A stretch of 64,000 nt of DNA from Pigmentiphaga daeguensis (GCF_039523035.1 NZ_BAAAEN010000017.1:1-64000); one strand, 5' to 3'. Positions 7,967 through 16,411 are shown, counted from the stretch's first letter. Numbers and translations are program-made. The notes: generated by a model from the letters alone, not told the origin.

Positions 7967-8730
7967 GATACACGGATTCGACGGGCACCCACTATGGACT
8001 GATCGAGGGCGAACGCATACGCCGGGTCGAGGGCTCGCCCTTCGACGGCCATGTGCCGACGGACGACTGGACCAGCCTGGACCAGGTGCGCCTGGAGGTG
8101 CCGGTGATCCCGCGCACCTTCTATTGCGCCGGCCTGAACTACGCCGAGCACGCCATCGAGGCGGCGCGCAAGCGCGGCCAGGAGCCGCAGTTGCCCACGC
8201 AGGCCGACATCGGCTATCGGGCCAACAACGCCCTGGTGCCGCACGGCCACGACGTGGTGATGCCGCCCGACGCCCGCACCATCCACTACGAGGGCGAATT
8301 GGTGGTGGTCATCGGCAAGCAGGCGCGCCACCTGACGCCCGACAACGCACTGGACTGCGTGCTGGGCTACACCATCGGCAACGACGTCAGCGAACGCAAC
8401 TGGCAGCGGTCGGACCGTACTTTCTGGCGCGCCAAGAACTCGGACACCTTCAAGCCCATGGGTCCTTGGATAGACACCGAATTCGATCCGTCCCGGGCCC
8501 GCACCCAGGTGCGCGTGAACGGCCGGACCACCATCGACTTCGCCACCGCGGCGATGATCTTCGACGTGCCCACCTTCCTGTGCGCCATGACGAAATACCT
8601 GACCCTGCATCCCGGCGACGTGGTGTGGATGGGCACCGACGGCCAGTCGCCCGACCTGCATGCCGGCGACGTGGTGGAGATCGAGATCACCGGGCTGGGC
8701 ACGCTGCGCAACACGTTCGTGCGGGGATGA
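7954..8730 (+). CDS. Fumarylacetoacetate hydrolase (FAH) family protein
   Basis: The 258-residue protein carries the FAH metal site: Glu113 and Glu115 in HYEGELVVVIGK and Asp144 in IGNDVSERN, with a C-terminal GTDGQSPDLHAGDVVEIEI segment typical of the family. Members cleave or decarboxylate 2-oxo/enol acids, or isomerise them, as in fumarylpyruvate hydrolase, 2-oxo-hept-3-enedioate and acylpyruvate steps. The ATG at 7954 lies inside the end of the preceding dehydrogenase, which suggests translational coupling, and GAAGGA lies just upstream. It would act on the 2-oxo acid made by that dehydrogenase (inference). The specific reaction cannot be fixed from sequence. Confidence 0.92.
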   Translation: MRWLRYTDSTGTHYGLIEGERIRRVEGSPFDGHVPTDDWTSLDQVRLEVPVIPRTFYCAGLNYAEHAIEAARKRGQEPQLPTQADIGYRANNALVPHGHDVVMPPDARTIHYEGELVVVIGKQARHLTPDNALDCVLGYTIGNDVSERNWQRSDRTFWRAKNSDTFKPMGPWIDTEFDPSRARTQVRVNGRTTIDFATAAMIFDVPTFLCAMTKYLTLHPGDVVWMGTDGQSPDLHAGDVVEIEITGLGTLRNTFVRG

Positions 8731-8734
8731 GGCC

Positions 8735-9163
8735 ATGACCGACCTGGAACGCTGGGCCGCCGTGACCGGCTGCCAACAGGCCATCCATGGCTTCTACCTG
8801 GCGCTGGATGGCGGCGACTTCGACGCGGTCGCCGGCTGCATGGCCGGACAAGGCGTCTGGCATCGCCAGGGCCGAATGCTGCAAGGCCCGGCCGAGGTGC
8901 GAGCGGCGCTGGCCGACCGGCCCGCCGGACGCACCACGGCCCACCTGGTGCAGAACCTCGTGATCGACCTGGATGGTCCGGACCGGGCCACGGCGCGGTA
9001 CATGACGCTGGTCTATCGCGTCGATGCGACGGCCCCGCATGCCGGACCGGTTCCGCTGCCGCCGCCCCTGTCCATTTCCCTGCACCGCGAGCGTCTGTCC
9101 CGCGCACCGGACGGGCGCTGGCTGGTGGAAGAGAAGCAGGGCCAGCGCCGATTCGGGGGCTGA
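8735..9163 (+). CDS. SnoaL-like / NTF2-fold protein
   Basis: The 142-residue protein has the pattern of the SnoaL_4-type NTF2 fold: an N-terminal helix pair (AIHGFYLALDGGDFDAVAGCMA), a GVWHRQGRMLQGPAEVRAAL segment, and strands ending in the polar LVEEKQGQRRFG. Such small cone-shaped proteins are isomerases, dehydratases or accessory subunits in catabolic operons. It begins 4 bp after the FAH stop and ends immediately before the stop of the convergent Bug gene, closing the TauD-LldD-FAH operon. It probably works on the same pathway. The catalytic activity is unknown. Confidence 0.78.
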   Translation: MTDLERWAAVTGCQQAIHGFYLALDGGDFDAVAGCMAGQGVWHRQGRMLQGPAEVRAALADRPAGRTTAHLVQNLVIDLDGPDRATARYMTLVYRVDATAPHAGPVPLPPPLSISLHRERLSRAPDGRWLVEEKQGQRRFGG

Positions 9164-10162
9164 TTACTGCAGCGTGTTCTTGGCCTGTTGCAGCAGGGAT
9201 TTGTACTGGGTGGTGTCGCGCACCAGCAGGTCGCGCAGCTCGGCCGGCGTAGTGGTCTTCACCTCCATGCCCTGCGCCGCCAGCGTCTCGACGATCTTCG
9301 GCGACTTGCCGGCCTTGGCCAGCGCGGCATTCAGCCGGTCGACCACCGGCGCGGGCGTGCCGGCCGGCGCCAGCACGGCCTGCCAGGTCTCGGCCTGGAA
9401 GCCCTTGACGCCGCTTTCGTCGACCGTGGGCACGTCCGGCGTGGCGGGCGAGCGCTTGATGCCGGTGGTCGCGATTAGTACCAGCCGGCCGTCGGCCACG
9501 TGCTCCATGTTGCCCACCAGCGAGCTGAACATCACGTCCACTCGCCCGGACAGCAGGTCCGCCATGGCCGGCCCCGTTCCCTTGTAGGGAACGTGCACCA
9601 TCTTGACGCCGGCCGCCTTGGCGAAGGCCTCGCCCGCCAGGTGTTGCGCCGAACCGTTGCCCGACGAGGCGAAGTTCACCTTGCCCGGGTTGGCCTTGGC
9701 GTAGGCGATGAAATCCTTGACCGTGCGGATCTTCAGCCCGGGCGTCACCAGGATGCCCAGCGACTGCACGGTGGCCTGGCCGATGGGCTGGAAATCGGCC
9801 ACGGGATCGTAGGTCTTGGCGTCGTGCAGCAGCGGCGTGATCACGAAGGCGTTGGTACCGAACAGCAGCGTATAGCCATCGGCCGGCGAACGCCTGACGG
9901 ACTCGGTCCCCACCAGGGTGCCCCCGCCCGCGCGGTTCTCCAGCACCACGGTCTGCCCCAGGCTTTCGGACATCTCCTGGGCGAACATCCGTCCGACGAT
10001 GTCCGTCGCGCCGCCCGGCGCGTAGGCCACGACCAGGCGCAGCGGATGCGACGGGAAGCCCTGCGCGCCGGCCGGCGCGGCGGCCCAGGAACCGGCGGCG
10101 GCGAGCACGAGCGCCAGCGCGGTCAGCCGGCGGCGGGCGGGGGACGATGAGGATCGAGTCAT
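9164..10162 (-). CDS. Bug/TctC-family periplasmic solute receptor
   Basis: A 332-residue Bug protein with an arginine-rich N-terminus (residues 7-12), a hydrophobic core and cleavage near AGAQ (about residue 33). The binding-loop motifs are LVVAYAPGGATDIVGR and VLENRAGGG, followed by PADGYTLLFGTN. It is convergent with the SnoaL-like gene, whose last base abuts its stop, and divergent from the GTG-started LysR at 10294. That is the classic LysR/Bug pairing, so the regulator probably controls it. It may provide uptake for the adjacent TauD-type operon, but it is transcribed separately. Confidence 0.93.
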   Translation of the reverse strand: MTRSSSSPARRRLTALALVLAAAGSWAAAPAGAQGFPSHPLRLVVAYAPGGATDIVGRMFAQEMSESLGQTVVLENRAGGGTLVGTESVRRSPADGYTLLFGTNAFVITPLLHDAKTYDPVADFQPIGQATVQSLGILVTPGLKIRTVKDFIAYAKANPGKVNFASSGNGSAQHLAGEAFAKAAGVKMVHVPYKGTGPAMADLLSGRVDVMFSSLVGNMEHVADGRLVLIATTGIKRSPATPDVPTVDESGVKGFQAETWQAVLAPAGTPAPVVDRLNAALAKAGKSPKIVETLAAQGMEVKTTTPAELRDLLVRDTTQYKSLLQQAKNTLQ

Positions 10163-10293
10163 GGGAAGTCTCCGGATTTTCGTATCGAATGCGAAACAAT
10201 GGATGAGGGCATTATTCGTTCGCCCCGCCAGCTCAACAAGGCGGCGGTGCTAAATTTGAAATTTCCTAAGAAGAAACCGGCAAGGACAAGCAC
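10163..10293. promoter_or_regulatory. Divergent Bug/LysR control region
   Basis: This 131-bp gap holds two dyads. TTTCG-N9-CGAAA (10178-10196) lies just upstream of the Bug start, and AAATTT-G-AAATTT (10252-10264) lies 30 bp before the LysR start. Both are AT-rich against a GC-rich background. They are candidate binding sites for the LysR protein. No clear sigma-70 hexamers stand out. Confidence 0.4.
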
Positions 10294-11214
10294 GTGGACC
10301 AGCTCAGTTGCCTGCGCATGTTCCTGGAGGTGGCCCGGCGCAACAGCTTCGCCGGCGCCGCGCAACACTTCGGCGTATCGCGCGCCACCTGCACCAAGCA
10401 GGTGGCCTGGCTGGAGCGTTCCCTGGGCGTCAAGCTGCTGAACCGCACGACCAAGCAACTGGGGCTGACGCCGGCCGGCCTGCAAGTGCTGGAGAACGGT
10501 ACCGAGCTGCTGCAGCGCTACGACGACCTGCGCGAATCCGTGCACGACCTGTCGCGCGACGTGGCCGGCGTGGTGCGGGTGGGCGTGCCGCCCGCCTTCG
10601 GCACGCAGCGCCTCTTGCCGGTGATCGGCGAATTCCACGAGCGCTATCCCGACGTCCAGATCGCGCTCAGCCTGCTGACGGTGCGCAAACAGGAAACCTT
10701 CGTCGAGCAAGGCCTGGACGTCGGCATCATCATCGTTCCCGTGCTCAAGGACGCGAGCTTCATCGCCATCCCGCTGGCAGAAGCGCGCCAGGCGCTGGTC
10801 GCCTCGCCGGCCTACCTGGCCAAGGTCCCGCCCGTCACCCATCCCCGCGATCTCCAGCACTGCAAGTGCCTGGTCAACTGGAACAAGTCGCCCACCGCCA
10901 CGTGGAACTTCACCGGTCCCGAGGGGCCGGTGTCCGTCCGCGTCCAGGGGCCGCTGCGCTCGGACTTCGGCGATGCCCTGAAGGAAGCCGCGCTGGCCGG
11001 CATGGGCATCTCCATGCACCCTTATTACATGATCGCCGACGAGATCGAGCGCGGCGAACTGCAGGTCGTGCTGCCGGACTACGTGCCCTCGGGGCTGGAC
11101 GTCTACGCCATCTATTCGTCGCGCAAAAACCTGCCGATGCGGGTCCAGGTCTTCCTGGAATTCCTGAAGGAGTGGGCCAGGACGCCCAAGTCCTGGAGCA
11201 AGGGCATGGAATAA
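10294..11214 (+). CDS. LysR-family transcriptional regulator (GTG start)
   Basis: The 306-residue regulator has its helix-turn-helix at about residues 16-36 (NSFAGAAQHFGVSRATCTKQ). This is the CrgA/YafC-like subgroup, with a C-terminal effector domain from about residue 90. The start is GTG at 10294, preceded by AAGGA; no in-frame ATG gives the conserved MDQLSCLRMFLEVAR beginning. It is divergent from the Bug gene at 10162. Its stop lies 8 bp before the predicted -35 of the palindrome-controlled operon at 11283, so it could also act there. Confidence 0.92.
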   Translation: MDQLSCLRMFLEVARRNSFAGAAQHFGVSRATCTKQVAWLERSLGVKLLNRTTKQLGLTPAGLQVLENGTELLQRYDDLRESVHDLSRDVAGVVRVGVPPAFGTQRLLPVIGEFHERYPDVQIALSLLTVRKQETFVEQGLDVGIIIVPVLKDASFIAIPLAEARQALVASPAYLAKVPPVTHPRDLQHCKCLVNWNKSPTATWNFTGPEGPVSVRVQGPLRSDFGDALKEAALAGMGISMHPYYMIADEIERGELQVVLPDYVPSGLDVYAIYSSRKNLPMRVQVFLEFLKEWARTPKSWSKGME

Positions 11215-11221
11215 CAGGCCC

Positions 11222-11250
11222 TTGACATTCCGGCCACATGCGCGCCTAAT
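11222..11250 (+). promoter_or_regulatory. Predicted sigma-70 promoter of the FMN-reductase operon
   Basis: A perfect -35 TTGACA (11222-11227) is followed at 17 bp by CCTAAT (11245-11250), which matches TATAAT at four positions. The predicted transcript start is near 11257. The -10 and the start point are covered by the palindrome at 11247-11270, so a bound repressor would block the promoter. Confidence 0.5.
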
Positions 11251-11270
11251 ACATAGCTAGCTATGTATTA
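11247..11270. promoter_or_regulatory. 24-bp perfect palindromic operator candidate
   Basis: TAATACATAGCT is followed directly by its exact reverse complement, a 24-bp uninterrupted perfect palindrome with 18 A/T bases in a GC-rich region. It is centred at 11258.5, on the predicted transcript start, and ends 12 bp before the ATG of the FMN reductase gene. The size and symmetry fit a dimeric winged-helix repressor of the MarR type. The convergent MarR gene at the far end of the operon (14889-15320) is the obvious candidate; the LysR at 10294 is less likely because LysR sites are usually interrupted. Confidence 0.72.
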
Positions 11271-11282
11271 ACGGAGACAGGC

Positions 11283-11885
11283 ATGAACACCTCCCCGCCC
11301 CGCGTGGTGGCACTGGGCGGCACCACGCGCCCCGACTCGTCCACCGAGCGTGCGTTGCGACACGCGCTGGACGCCGTGGCCGCCACCGGCGCGCAGGTCG
11401 TCCTGTTGGCCGGCGACGACCTGGTCCTGCCCATGTACGCTCCCCACGAACCGGGACGAACCCCGGCGGCGCTGCGCCTGGTGGCCGAGCTGCGCCGGGC
11501 CGACGGCGTCATCATCGCCTCGCCCGGCTACCACGGCAGCCTGTCGGGCCTGGTCAAGAACGCGCTGGACTACACCGAGGACCTGCGCACCGACGCCCGG
11601 CCCTACCTGAGCGGCCGGGCGGTGGGCTGCATCGCCAACGCCGCCGGCTGGCAGGCCGCGGTGACCACGCTGGGGGCGCTGCGCGACATCGTGCATGCGC
11701 TGCGCGGCTGGCCCACGCCCCTGGGCGTGTGCATAGGCGGCACCGAGCCGGCGTTCGCGCCCGACGGCCGCTGCATCGACGCGCGCGTGGACGAACAACT
11801 GCGCACGCTGGGCCGCGAGGTGTCCGACTTCGCCCACCGCATGCGCGAACCCCAGGCCGGCGCCGCCATGCGCGCCGCCGCCTGA
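11283..11885 (+). CDS. NADPH-dependent FMN reductase family protein
   Basis: The 200-residue flavodoxin-like protein starts with the FMN phosphate loop GGTTRPDSSTE (about residues 12-22) and has SPGYHGSLSGLVKNALDY, the usual flavin-contacting motif of SsuE/MsuE-type reductases. It would reduce FMN with NAD(P)H and pass FMNH2 to a two-component monooxygenase. The luciferase-like monooxygenase two genes downstream is the natural acceptor. The gene starts 12 bp after the palindromic operator with GGAGA as SD. The C-terminal 30 residues are alanine-rich and variable. Confidence 0.9.
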   Translation: MNTSPPRVVALGGTTRPDSSTERALRHALDAVAATGAQVVLLAGDDLVLPMYAPHEPGRTPAALRLVAELRRADGVIIASPGYHGSLSGLVKNALDYTEDLRTDARPYLSGRAVGCIANAAGWQAAVTTLGALRDIVHALRGWPTPLGVCIGGTEPAFAPDGRCIDARVDEQLRTLGREVSDFAHRMREPQAGAAMRAAA

Positions 11886-11916
11886 TGCGGCGCCCCTTTT
11901 CCACCTAGGAGACATC

Positions 11917-12708
11917 ATGACCGCCATGGATGCGTCCACCCTGCGCATACGCGATACCGCGCTGAGCGTCGCGCGCGCCGGCCAAGGCCAGCCGCTCTTG
12001 TTCCTGCACGGCCCCGGCGGGCTGGCCGAATCGCAGGCCTGGCTGCCGGCGCTGGCCGAACATTACGACTGCCACGCCCCCGAGCACCCCGGCTACGGGG
12101 GCAGCGCCGTACCCGCCTGGCTGGACAACGTCCGCGACCTGGCCAATTTCTACCTGGACTACCTGGACCAGCAGAAGCTGCGCGGCGTGCACCTGGTGGG
12201 CTACGACCTGGGCGGCTGGATCGCGGCCGAGCTGGCGGTGCGTAACAGCCACGCGCTGGCCTCGCTCACCCTGATCTCGGCCCAGGGCATCCACGTACCC
12301 GACGTGCCCACCACCGACGTCTTCCTGCGCACCGACGATGATCTCGTGCGCGACACCTACCACGACCCCGCCCGGGCCGCGCGCGTGCTGGAACGCGCGC
12401 TTACCGAGGAAGAGCTGGACGTGGCCGTGCGCAACAAGGAAGTCACCGCGCGCCTGACCTGGCAGCCGCGCGGCCACGATCCCGACCTGGCCAAGTGGCT
12501 GCACCGCATCGCCGTGCCCACGCTGGTGGTGTGGGGCGCCAACGACCGCATCCTGCCCGCCGAGTATGGCCGCGCGTGGCGCGACCGCATCGCCCGCGCC
12601 ACGCTGGCCGAGATGGGTGACTGCGGCCACGCGCCCCACCTGGAGCGCACGGCCGAGACCGTGGCCGCGCTGACACGATTCACCGCCTCGACCGGGAGCC
12701 CCGCATGA
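11917..12708 (+). CDS. Alpha/beta hydrolase with an aspartate nucleophile
   Basis: The 263 residues have the alpha/beta-hydrolase order: oxyanion loop HGPGG (31-35), nucleophile elbow GYDLGG with Asp97 in place of the usual Ser, acid Asp210 (WGANDRILP) and base His238 (GDCGHAPH). An Asp nucleophile is the mark of haloalkane/haloacid dehalogenases and epoxide hydrolases; esterases and C-C hydrolases use Ser. It overlaps the downstream luciferase-like gene by 4 bp (ATGA), so the two proteins are made together. It may process the product of that monooxygenase. The substrate is unknown. Confidence 0.88.
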   Translation: MTAMDASTLRIRDTALSVARAGQGQPLLFLHGPGGLAESQAWLPALAEHYDCHAPEHPGYGGSAVPAWLDNVRDLANFYLDYLDQQKLRGVHLVGYDLGGWIAAELAVRNSHALASLTLISAQGIHVPDVPTTDVFLRTDDDLVRDTYHDPARAARVLERALTEEELDVAVRNKEVTARLTWQPRGHDPDLAKWLHRIAVPTLVVWGANDRILPAEYGRAWRDRIARATLAEMGDCGHAPHLERTAETVAALTRFTASTGSPA

Positions 12709-13841
12709 AGTTCTTCAATTTCCACCTGATGCCCTATCGCCATGCGGACCTGGAAGCGATCCAGAAGAACGGTTCGGCGTGGGTGACCTTCTCCAATCGC
12801 CACTACGATCCCCGGCTGGGCGCCGAGCTGTACCACGAATACCTGGACCAGATGGAGTACGCCGACCAGCTGGGCTTCGACGGCGTCTGCCTGAACGAGC
12901 ACCACCAGACGGCCTACGGCCTGATGCCCATTCCCGGCGTGCTGGCCGGCGCCCTGGCGCGCAGCGTCAAGCGCGCGCGCATCGCCGTGCTGGGCCGCGC
13001 GCTGCCGCTCCTGAACAACCCGCTGATGGTGGCCGAAGAATTCGCCATGCTGGACAACCTGACGCGCGGCCGCTTCATCGCCGGCTTCGTGCGCGGCATC
13101 GGCGCCGAATACCACGCCATGGGCATCAATCCGGCCGAATCGCAGGCGCGCTTCGCCGAGGCCCACGACCTGATCGTCCGCGCGTGGACCCAGCCCGGCC
13201 CCTTCTCGTACACCGGCAAGCACTACCAGTTCCAGTACGTGAATCCCTGGCCCCGGCCCTACCAGGACCCGCACCCGCCCATCTGGGTGCCTTCGCAGGG
13301 CTCCAGCAGCACCATCCGCTGGGCGGCGGGGCTGCGCTACACCTACTGCCAGACCCTGAGCCCCATCGCCACGGTGAAGAAATTCTTCGACATGTACCGC
13401 GAGGAAGCGCGCAAGGCCGGCTACGAAGCGGGCCGCGACCAGCTTGCCTGGTCCAACTGCATCTACGTGGCCGAGACCGACGAGCGCGCCATGGCCGAGG
13501 CCAGGCCGCACCTGGAGGCCCTGATGACCCGCCTCTTGAAGATGCCCATGGAGATGCTGCTGCCGCCGGGCTACACCAACATCGAGGCGATGAAGCGCAT
13601 CAAGTCCACGCGCGCGGTCGGCGCCAAGCCTCAGTCGGTGGAAGACCTGGTGAAATCCGGGCTGGTCATCATCGGCAGCCCTGCCACCGTGCGCGAGAAA
13701 CTGGCCGAGTACGAAGAGCTGGCGGGCTTCGGCACCACGCTGACCAAGACCCAGTTCGGCACCATGCCCGATAGCATGGTCCGCGCCAACATGCAGGCCA
13801 TCGCGCAGGAAATCATCCCGCACTTCAAAGACGCCGCCTGA
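12705..13841 (+). CDS. Luciferase-like (LLM class) flavin-dependent monooxygenase
   Basis: The 378-residue protein has the bacterial-luciferase barrel pattern: DQLGFDGVCLNEHHQTAYGL near residues 51-70, AEEFAMLDNLTRGRFIAGFVRG, and a C-terminal segment IIGSPATVREKLAEYE. It should use FMNH2 and O2 to oxidise an organic substrate. The FMN reductase at 11283 can supply the reduced flavin, making a two-component system. The partner hydrolase is co-translated upstream and a Bug receptor follows 26 bp downstream. Sulfur, aldehyde or Baeyer-Villiger-type oxidation are all possible within this family. Confidence 0.92.
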   Translation: MKFFNFHLMPYRHADLEAIQKNGSAWVTFSNRHYDPRLGAELYHEYLDQMEYADQLGFDGVCLNEHHQTAYGLMPIPGVLAGALARSVKRARIAVLGRALPLLNNPLMVAEEFAMLDNLTRGRFIAGFVRGIGAEYHAMGINPAESQARFAEAHDLIVRAWTQPGPFSYTGKHYQFQYVNPWPRPYQDPHPPIWVPSQGSSSTIRWAAGLRYTYCQTLSPIATVKKFFDMYREEARKAGYEAGRDQLAWSNCIYVAETDERAMAEARPHLEALMTRLLKMPMEMLLPPGYTNIEAMKRIKSTRAVGAKPQSVEDLVKSGLVIIGSPATVREKLAEYEELAGFGTTLTKTQFGTMPDSMVRANMQAIAQEIIPHFKDAA

Positions 13842-13867
13842 TCGGCCAACAAGGAGGAGACAGATAC

Positions 13868-14854
13868 ATGGCTTACACGCTATCGCGCACCCTCGCGCCC
13901 TGGCTTGCCCTGGCGGGCATCCTGCTCGCCCCCGCCGCCGTGGCCGACACCGCGGCCGGCTACCCCGAGCGGCCGGTCAAGCTGGCGCTGCCCTTCCCGC
14001 CCGGCGGCTCGGCCGACACCATCACGCGCAGCATGGCCGAACGGCTCCAGGCCCAGTTGCACCAGCCCTTCCTGATCGAGAACCGGCCCGGCGCGGCCGG
14101 CAACGTCGCCACCCGCTACATCGCCAAGGCGCCGGCGGACGGCTACAACCTGCTGGTGGGCGTGACCGGCGCCATGGCCATCAATCCCAATCTCTACACG
14201 CTGGACTACGATCCCGCCAAGGACTTCGTGGCCGTCTCGATGGTGGCGCGCGCGCCGGTCGTCGTCGTGGCCGATCCGCAGGCCGGCATCGGCAGCATCA
14301 AACAACTGATCGAACAGGCCAAGGCCAGGCCCGGCATGCTGACCTACGCCACCAACGGCGTGGGCACCAGCCACCACCTGGCGGCCGAACTGTTCCGCCA
14401 GGCCGCCGGCCTGGACATGCGCAACGTGCCGTACAAGGGCACGCCCGAGGCCCTGCAGGACATCATCGGCGGGCGCGTGCCGCTGGGCTTCATGGACCTG
14501 ACCGCCTCCATCCCGCTGATCGCCTCGGGCAAGCTGAAGGCACTGGCCACCACCGGCACCAGGCGCTCGCCCGCGCTGCCGGATGTCCCCACAGTGGCCG
14601 AGGCCGGCGTGCCCGGCTTCGCGGCCGACACCTGGGTAGGCATCTTCGCGCCCAAGGGCACGCCCCAGGCCATCGTGGAAAAACTCAGCGCGGAGATGAA
14701 GACCGCGCTGGCGCTGCCCGAGCTGCGTGCCCGCGCGCAGACGCAGGGCCTGGAAGTGGCAGGCAGCACGCCGGCGGAACTGCAGCGCTTCCTGCAGGAA
14801 GAATCGGCGAAGTGGAAACGGGTGGTGAGCGAGGCGGGAATCAAGCTGCAATAA
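13868..14854 (+). CDS. Bug/TctC-family periplasmic solute receptor
   Basis: The 328-residue receptor has cleavage after AVA (about residue 26) and the signatures LALPFPPGGSADTITR and IENRPGAAGN, then PADGYNLLVG. AAGGAGG lies about 10 nt before the ATG. It is the last gene of the palindrome-controlled operon after the reductase, hydrolase and monooxygenase, so it probably imports the compound they degrade. Its stop lies 34 bp from the stop of the convergent MarR gene; the gap shows no strong terminator. Confidence 0.93.
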   Translation: MAYTLSRTLAPWLALAGILLAPAAVADTAAGYPERPVKLALPFPPGGSADTITRSMAERLQAQLHQPFLIENRPGAAGNVATRYIAKAPADGYNLLVGVTGAMAINPNLYTLDYDPAKDFVAVSMVARAPVVVVADPQAGIGSIKQLIEQAKARPGMLTYATNGVGTSHHLAAELFRQAAGLDMRNVPYKGTPEALQDIIGGRVPLGFMDLTASIPLIASGKLKALATTGTRRSPALPDVPTVAEAGVPGFAADTWVGIFAPKGTPQAIVEKLSAEMKTALALPELRARAQTQGLEVAGSTPAELQRFLQEESAKWKRVVSEAGIKLQ

Positions 14855-14888
14855 CGCGCTGCGCTTGCGAGGGGCGGCGCCGGCCGCC

Positions 14889-15320
14889 CTACTTTTCCTC
14901 TTCCAGGTTCTCGATCATCTTCGCGCCTATCCGCAGGAACTCCGCCACCTCGTCCGGCGTCAGGTCCTCGCACGCATCCTTGTAGACCTCCATCGCCGAG
15001 TCGGTCATCAGGGTCAGCATTTCCTTGCCCCGCTCCGTCAACGACACCAGCCGGCGGCGCGCGTCCTGCTCGTCCGATACGCGCGCGATCAGGCCGTTCT
15101 TCTCCATGCGGGTCAGCGTGGCAGCCATGGAGGGCTGCTCGACGCCGACCATGCGCGCCAGTTCCATCTGCGTCGAGACCTGCACGTCGCGCAGGCAGCG
15201 CAGCACCGGGAACTGCCCGGGCATCACCCCGTGCGGGCCGGTCAATTGCGCCAGGCGCCAGACGATGCGCCGGTTCAGCGTGCCGACGACGAAACCGAGG
15301 CTTTGCGTGCGTATGTTCAT
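14889..15320 (-). CDS. MarR-family transcriptional regulator
   Basis: The 143-residue winged-helix regulator has the recognition region MELARMVGVEQPSMAATLTRMEKNGLI and wing SDEQDARRRLVSLTERG, matching the MarR DxRxxxLxLT pattern. The ATG at 15320 gives a normal MarR length. It is downstream of, and in the same direction as, the Rieske oxygenase and Bug genes (16411 and 17402), so it probably belongs to that transcript. It is convergent with the flavin-monooxygenase operon. It may repress either operon; the 24-bp palindrome at 11247 has the size expected for a MarR site. Confidence 0.92.
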   Translation of the reverse strand: MNIRTQSLGFVVGTLNRRIVWRLAQLTGPHGVMPGQFPVLRCLRDVQVSTQMELARMVGVEQPSMAATLTRMEKNGLIARVSDEQDARRRLVSLTERGKEMLTLMTDSAMEVYKDACEDLTPDEVAEFLRIGAKMIENLEEEK

Positions 15321-15379
15321 AAGCGGGGAAAGGGGCGGCGGAGCGGGAAAGTTAGCACAAGTCCGCGCCCTTCCTTCCC

Positions 15380-16411
15380 CTAGCGGGCGCCGCCCGCCTC
15401 CTCCTCCAGCAACTGCCTGACCACCCGCCTGGCCCGCACCGCCGCCGTGTCGATGGGCAGCAGGATGGGCTTCAGGCTCATCAGGTCGGCCGTGCCCATG
15501 GCCTGCTGGACCGCCTCCAGCATGGGCTTGTCCTGCTCGCCGAAGCCCACCTGCTGCCAGTGCGCGATGGCCTGGTCCATCTCTTCGTCGGCCACGCGGA
15601 AGTTGCGACTGTGGGCAAAGAAGTAGTGCGTGGACGTTTCGGTCTCCGGCGTCACGATGTGGGCGGTGAAGCTCTGCCCTCCTTCGTCCCTGGGCCGCCC
15701 GGCGGGCGTGACGCCCGTGTCCAGGCGCAGCAGGCAGGGCGGGTCCCAGCGCATGTCCAGCCATTGGTCCACCGGCGAGCGGCCATCGTAGCCGGGCAGG
15801 CGCTTGGCGAACATGGGCGAGGCCTCGCCGTCCGGACACCACAGGTTGCTGTGCACGGTGCGCCCATCCTGCCTGACCTCGTGCCGGCCCTTCAGGATGG
15901 CCTCGCTGGCATGGAAGTTGGCATGCACGAACTGGGTGTGGCTCAGGTCGAGCAGGTTGTCGGTCTCCAACAGGTAATTGGCCCGCACGTGCAGATAGCC
16001 GTCCACGCGCCGCCGCGCCGGATCGTCCAGGAAGGAGAAGTCCGGAATGATGGACGGGTCGGCCAGCGACGGCTCGCCCAGCCACACCCATAGCAGCGTG
16101 TATTTCTCGACGGCGGGAAAGGCCCGTACCTCGGCCGCCTGGGGAATCCTGCCGTCGCCGTGCGGATTGCCCACGCATTTGCCGCCACCGTCGAACCGCA
16201 GTCCGTGATAGCCGCATTCGACGACGTCGCCGTCCACACGGCCCCGGCTCAATGGCGCGAAGCGATGGGGGCACCGGTCATGCAGGGCGGCCGGGCGGCC
16301 GTCCTGCCTTCGATAGAACACCAGCGGCGTATCGGCGATGCGCCGGGCCAGCATGCGGCCCTCGATCTCGCTCGACCATCCCGCCATGTACCAGGTATTG
16401 CGCAAGAACAT
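15380..16411 (-). CDS. Rieske non-heme iron oxygenase, alpha subunit (VanA-like)
   Basis: The 343 residues start with a Rieske domain binding the 2Fe-2S cluster through Cys47/His49 (CPHR) and Cys66/His69 (CGYHG). The catalytic domain has the mononuclear iron site Asp155, His158 and His163 (NLLDLSHTQFVH). The length and arrangement match single-component oxygenases such as vanillate O-demethylase and other O-demethylases or hydroxylases acting on aromatic acids. A ferredoxin-reductase subunit is needed but none is encoded within several kilobases, so electrons must come from elsewhere. A Bug gene precedes it by 13 bp on the same strand and MarR follows by 59 bp. Confidence 0.93.
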   Translation of the reverse strand: MFLRNTWYMAGWSSEIEGRMLARRIADTPLVFYRRQDGRPAALHDRCPHRFAPLSRGRVDGDVVECGYHGLRFDGGGKCVGNPHGDGRIPQAAEVRAFPAVEKYTLLWVWLGEPSLADPSIIPDFSFLDDPARRRVDGYLHVRANYLLETDNLLDLSHTQFVHANFHASEAILKGRHEVRQDGRTVHSNLWCPDGEASPMFAKRLPGYDGRSPVDQWLDMRWDPPCLLRLDTGVTPAGRPRDEGGQSFTAHIVTPETETSTHYFFAHSRNFRVADEEMDQAIAHWQQVGFGEQDKPMLEAVQQAMGTADLMSLKPILLPIDTAAVRARRVVRQLLEEEAGGAR

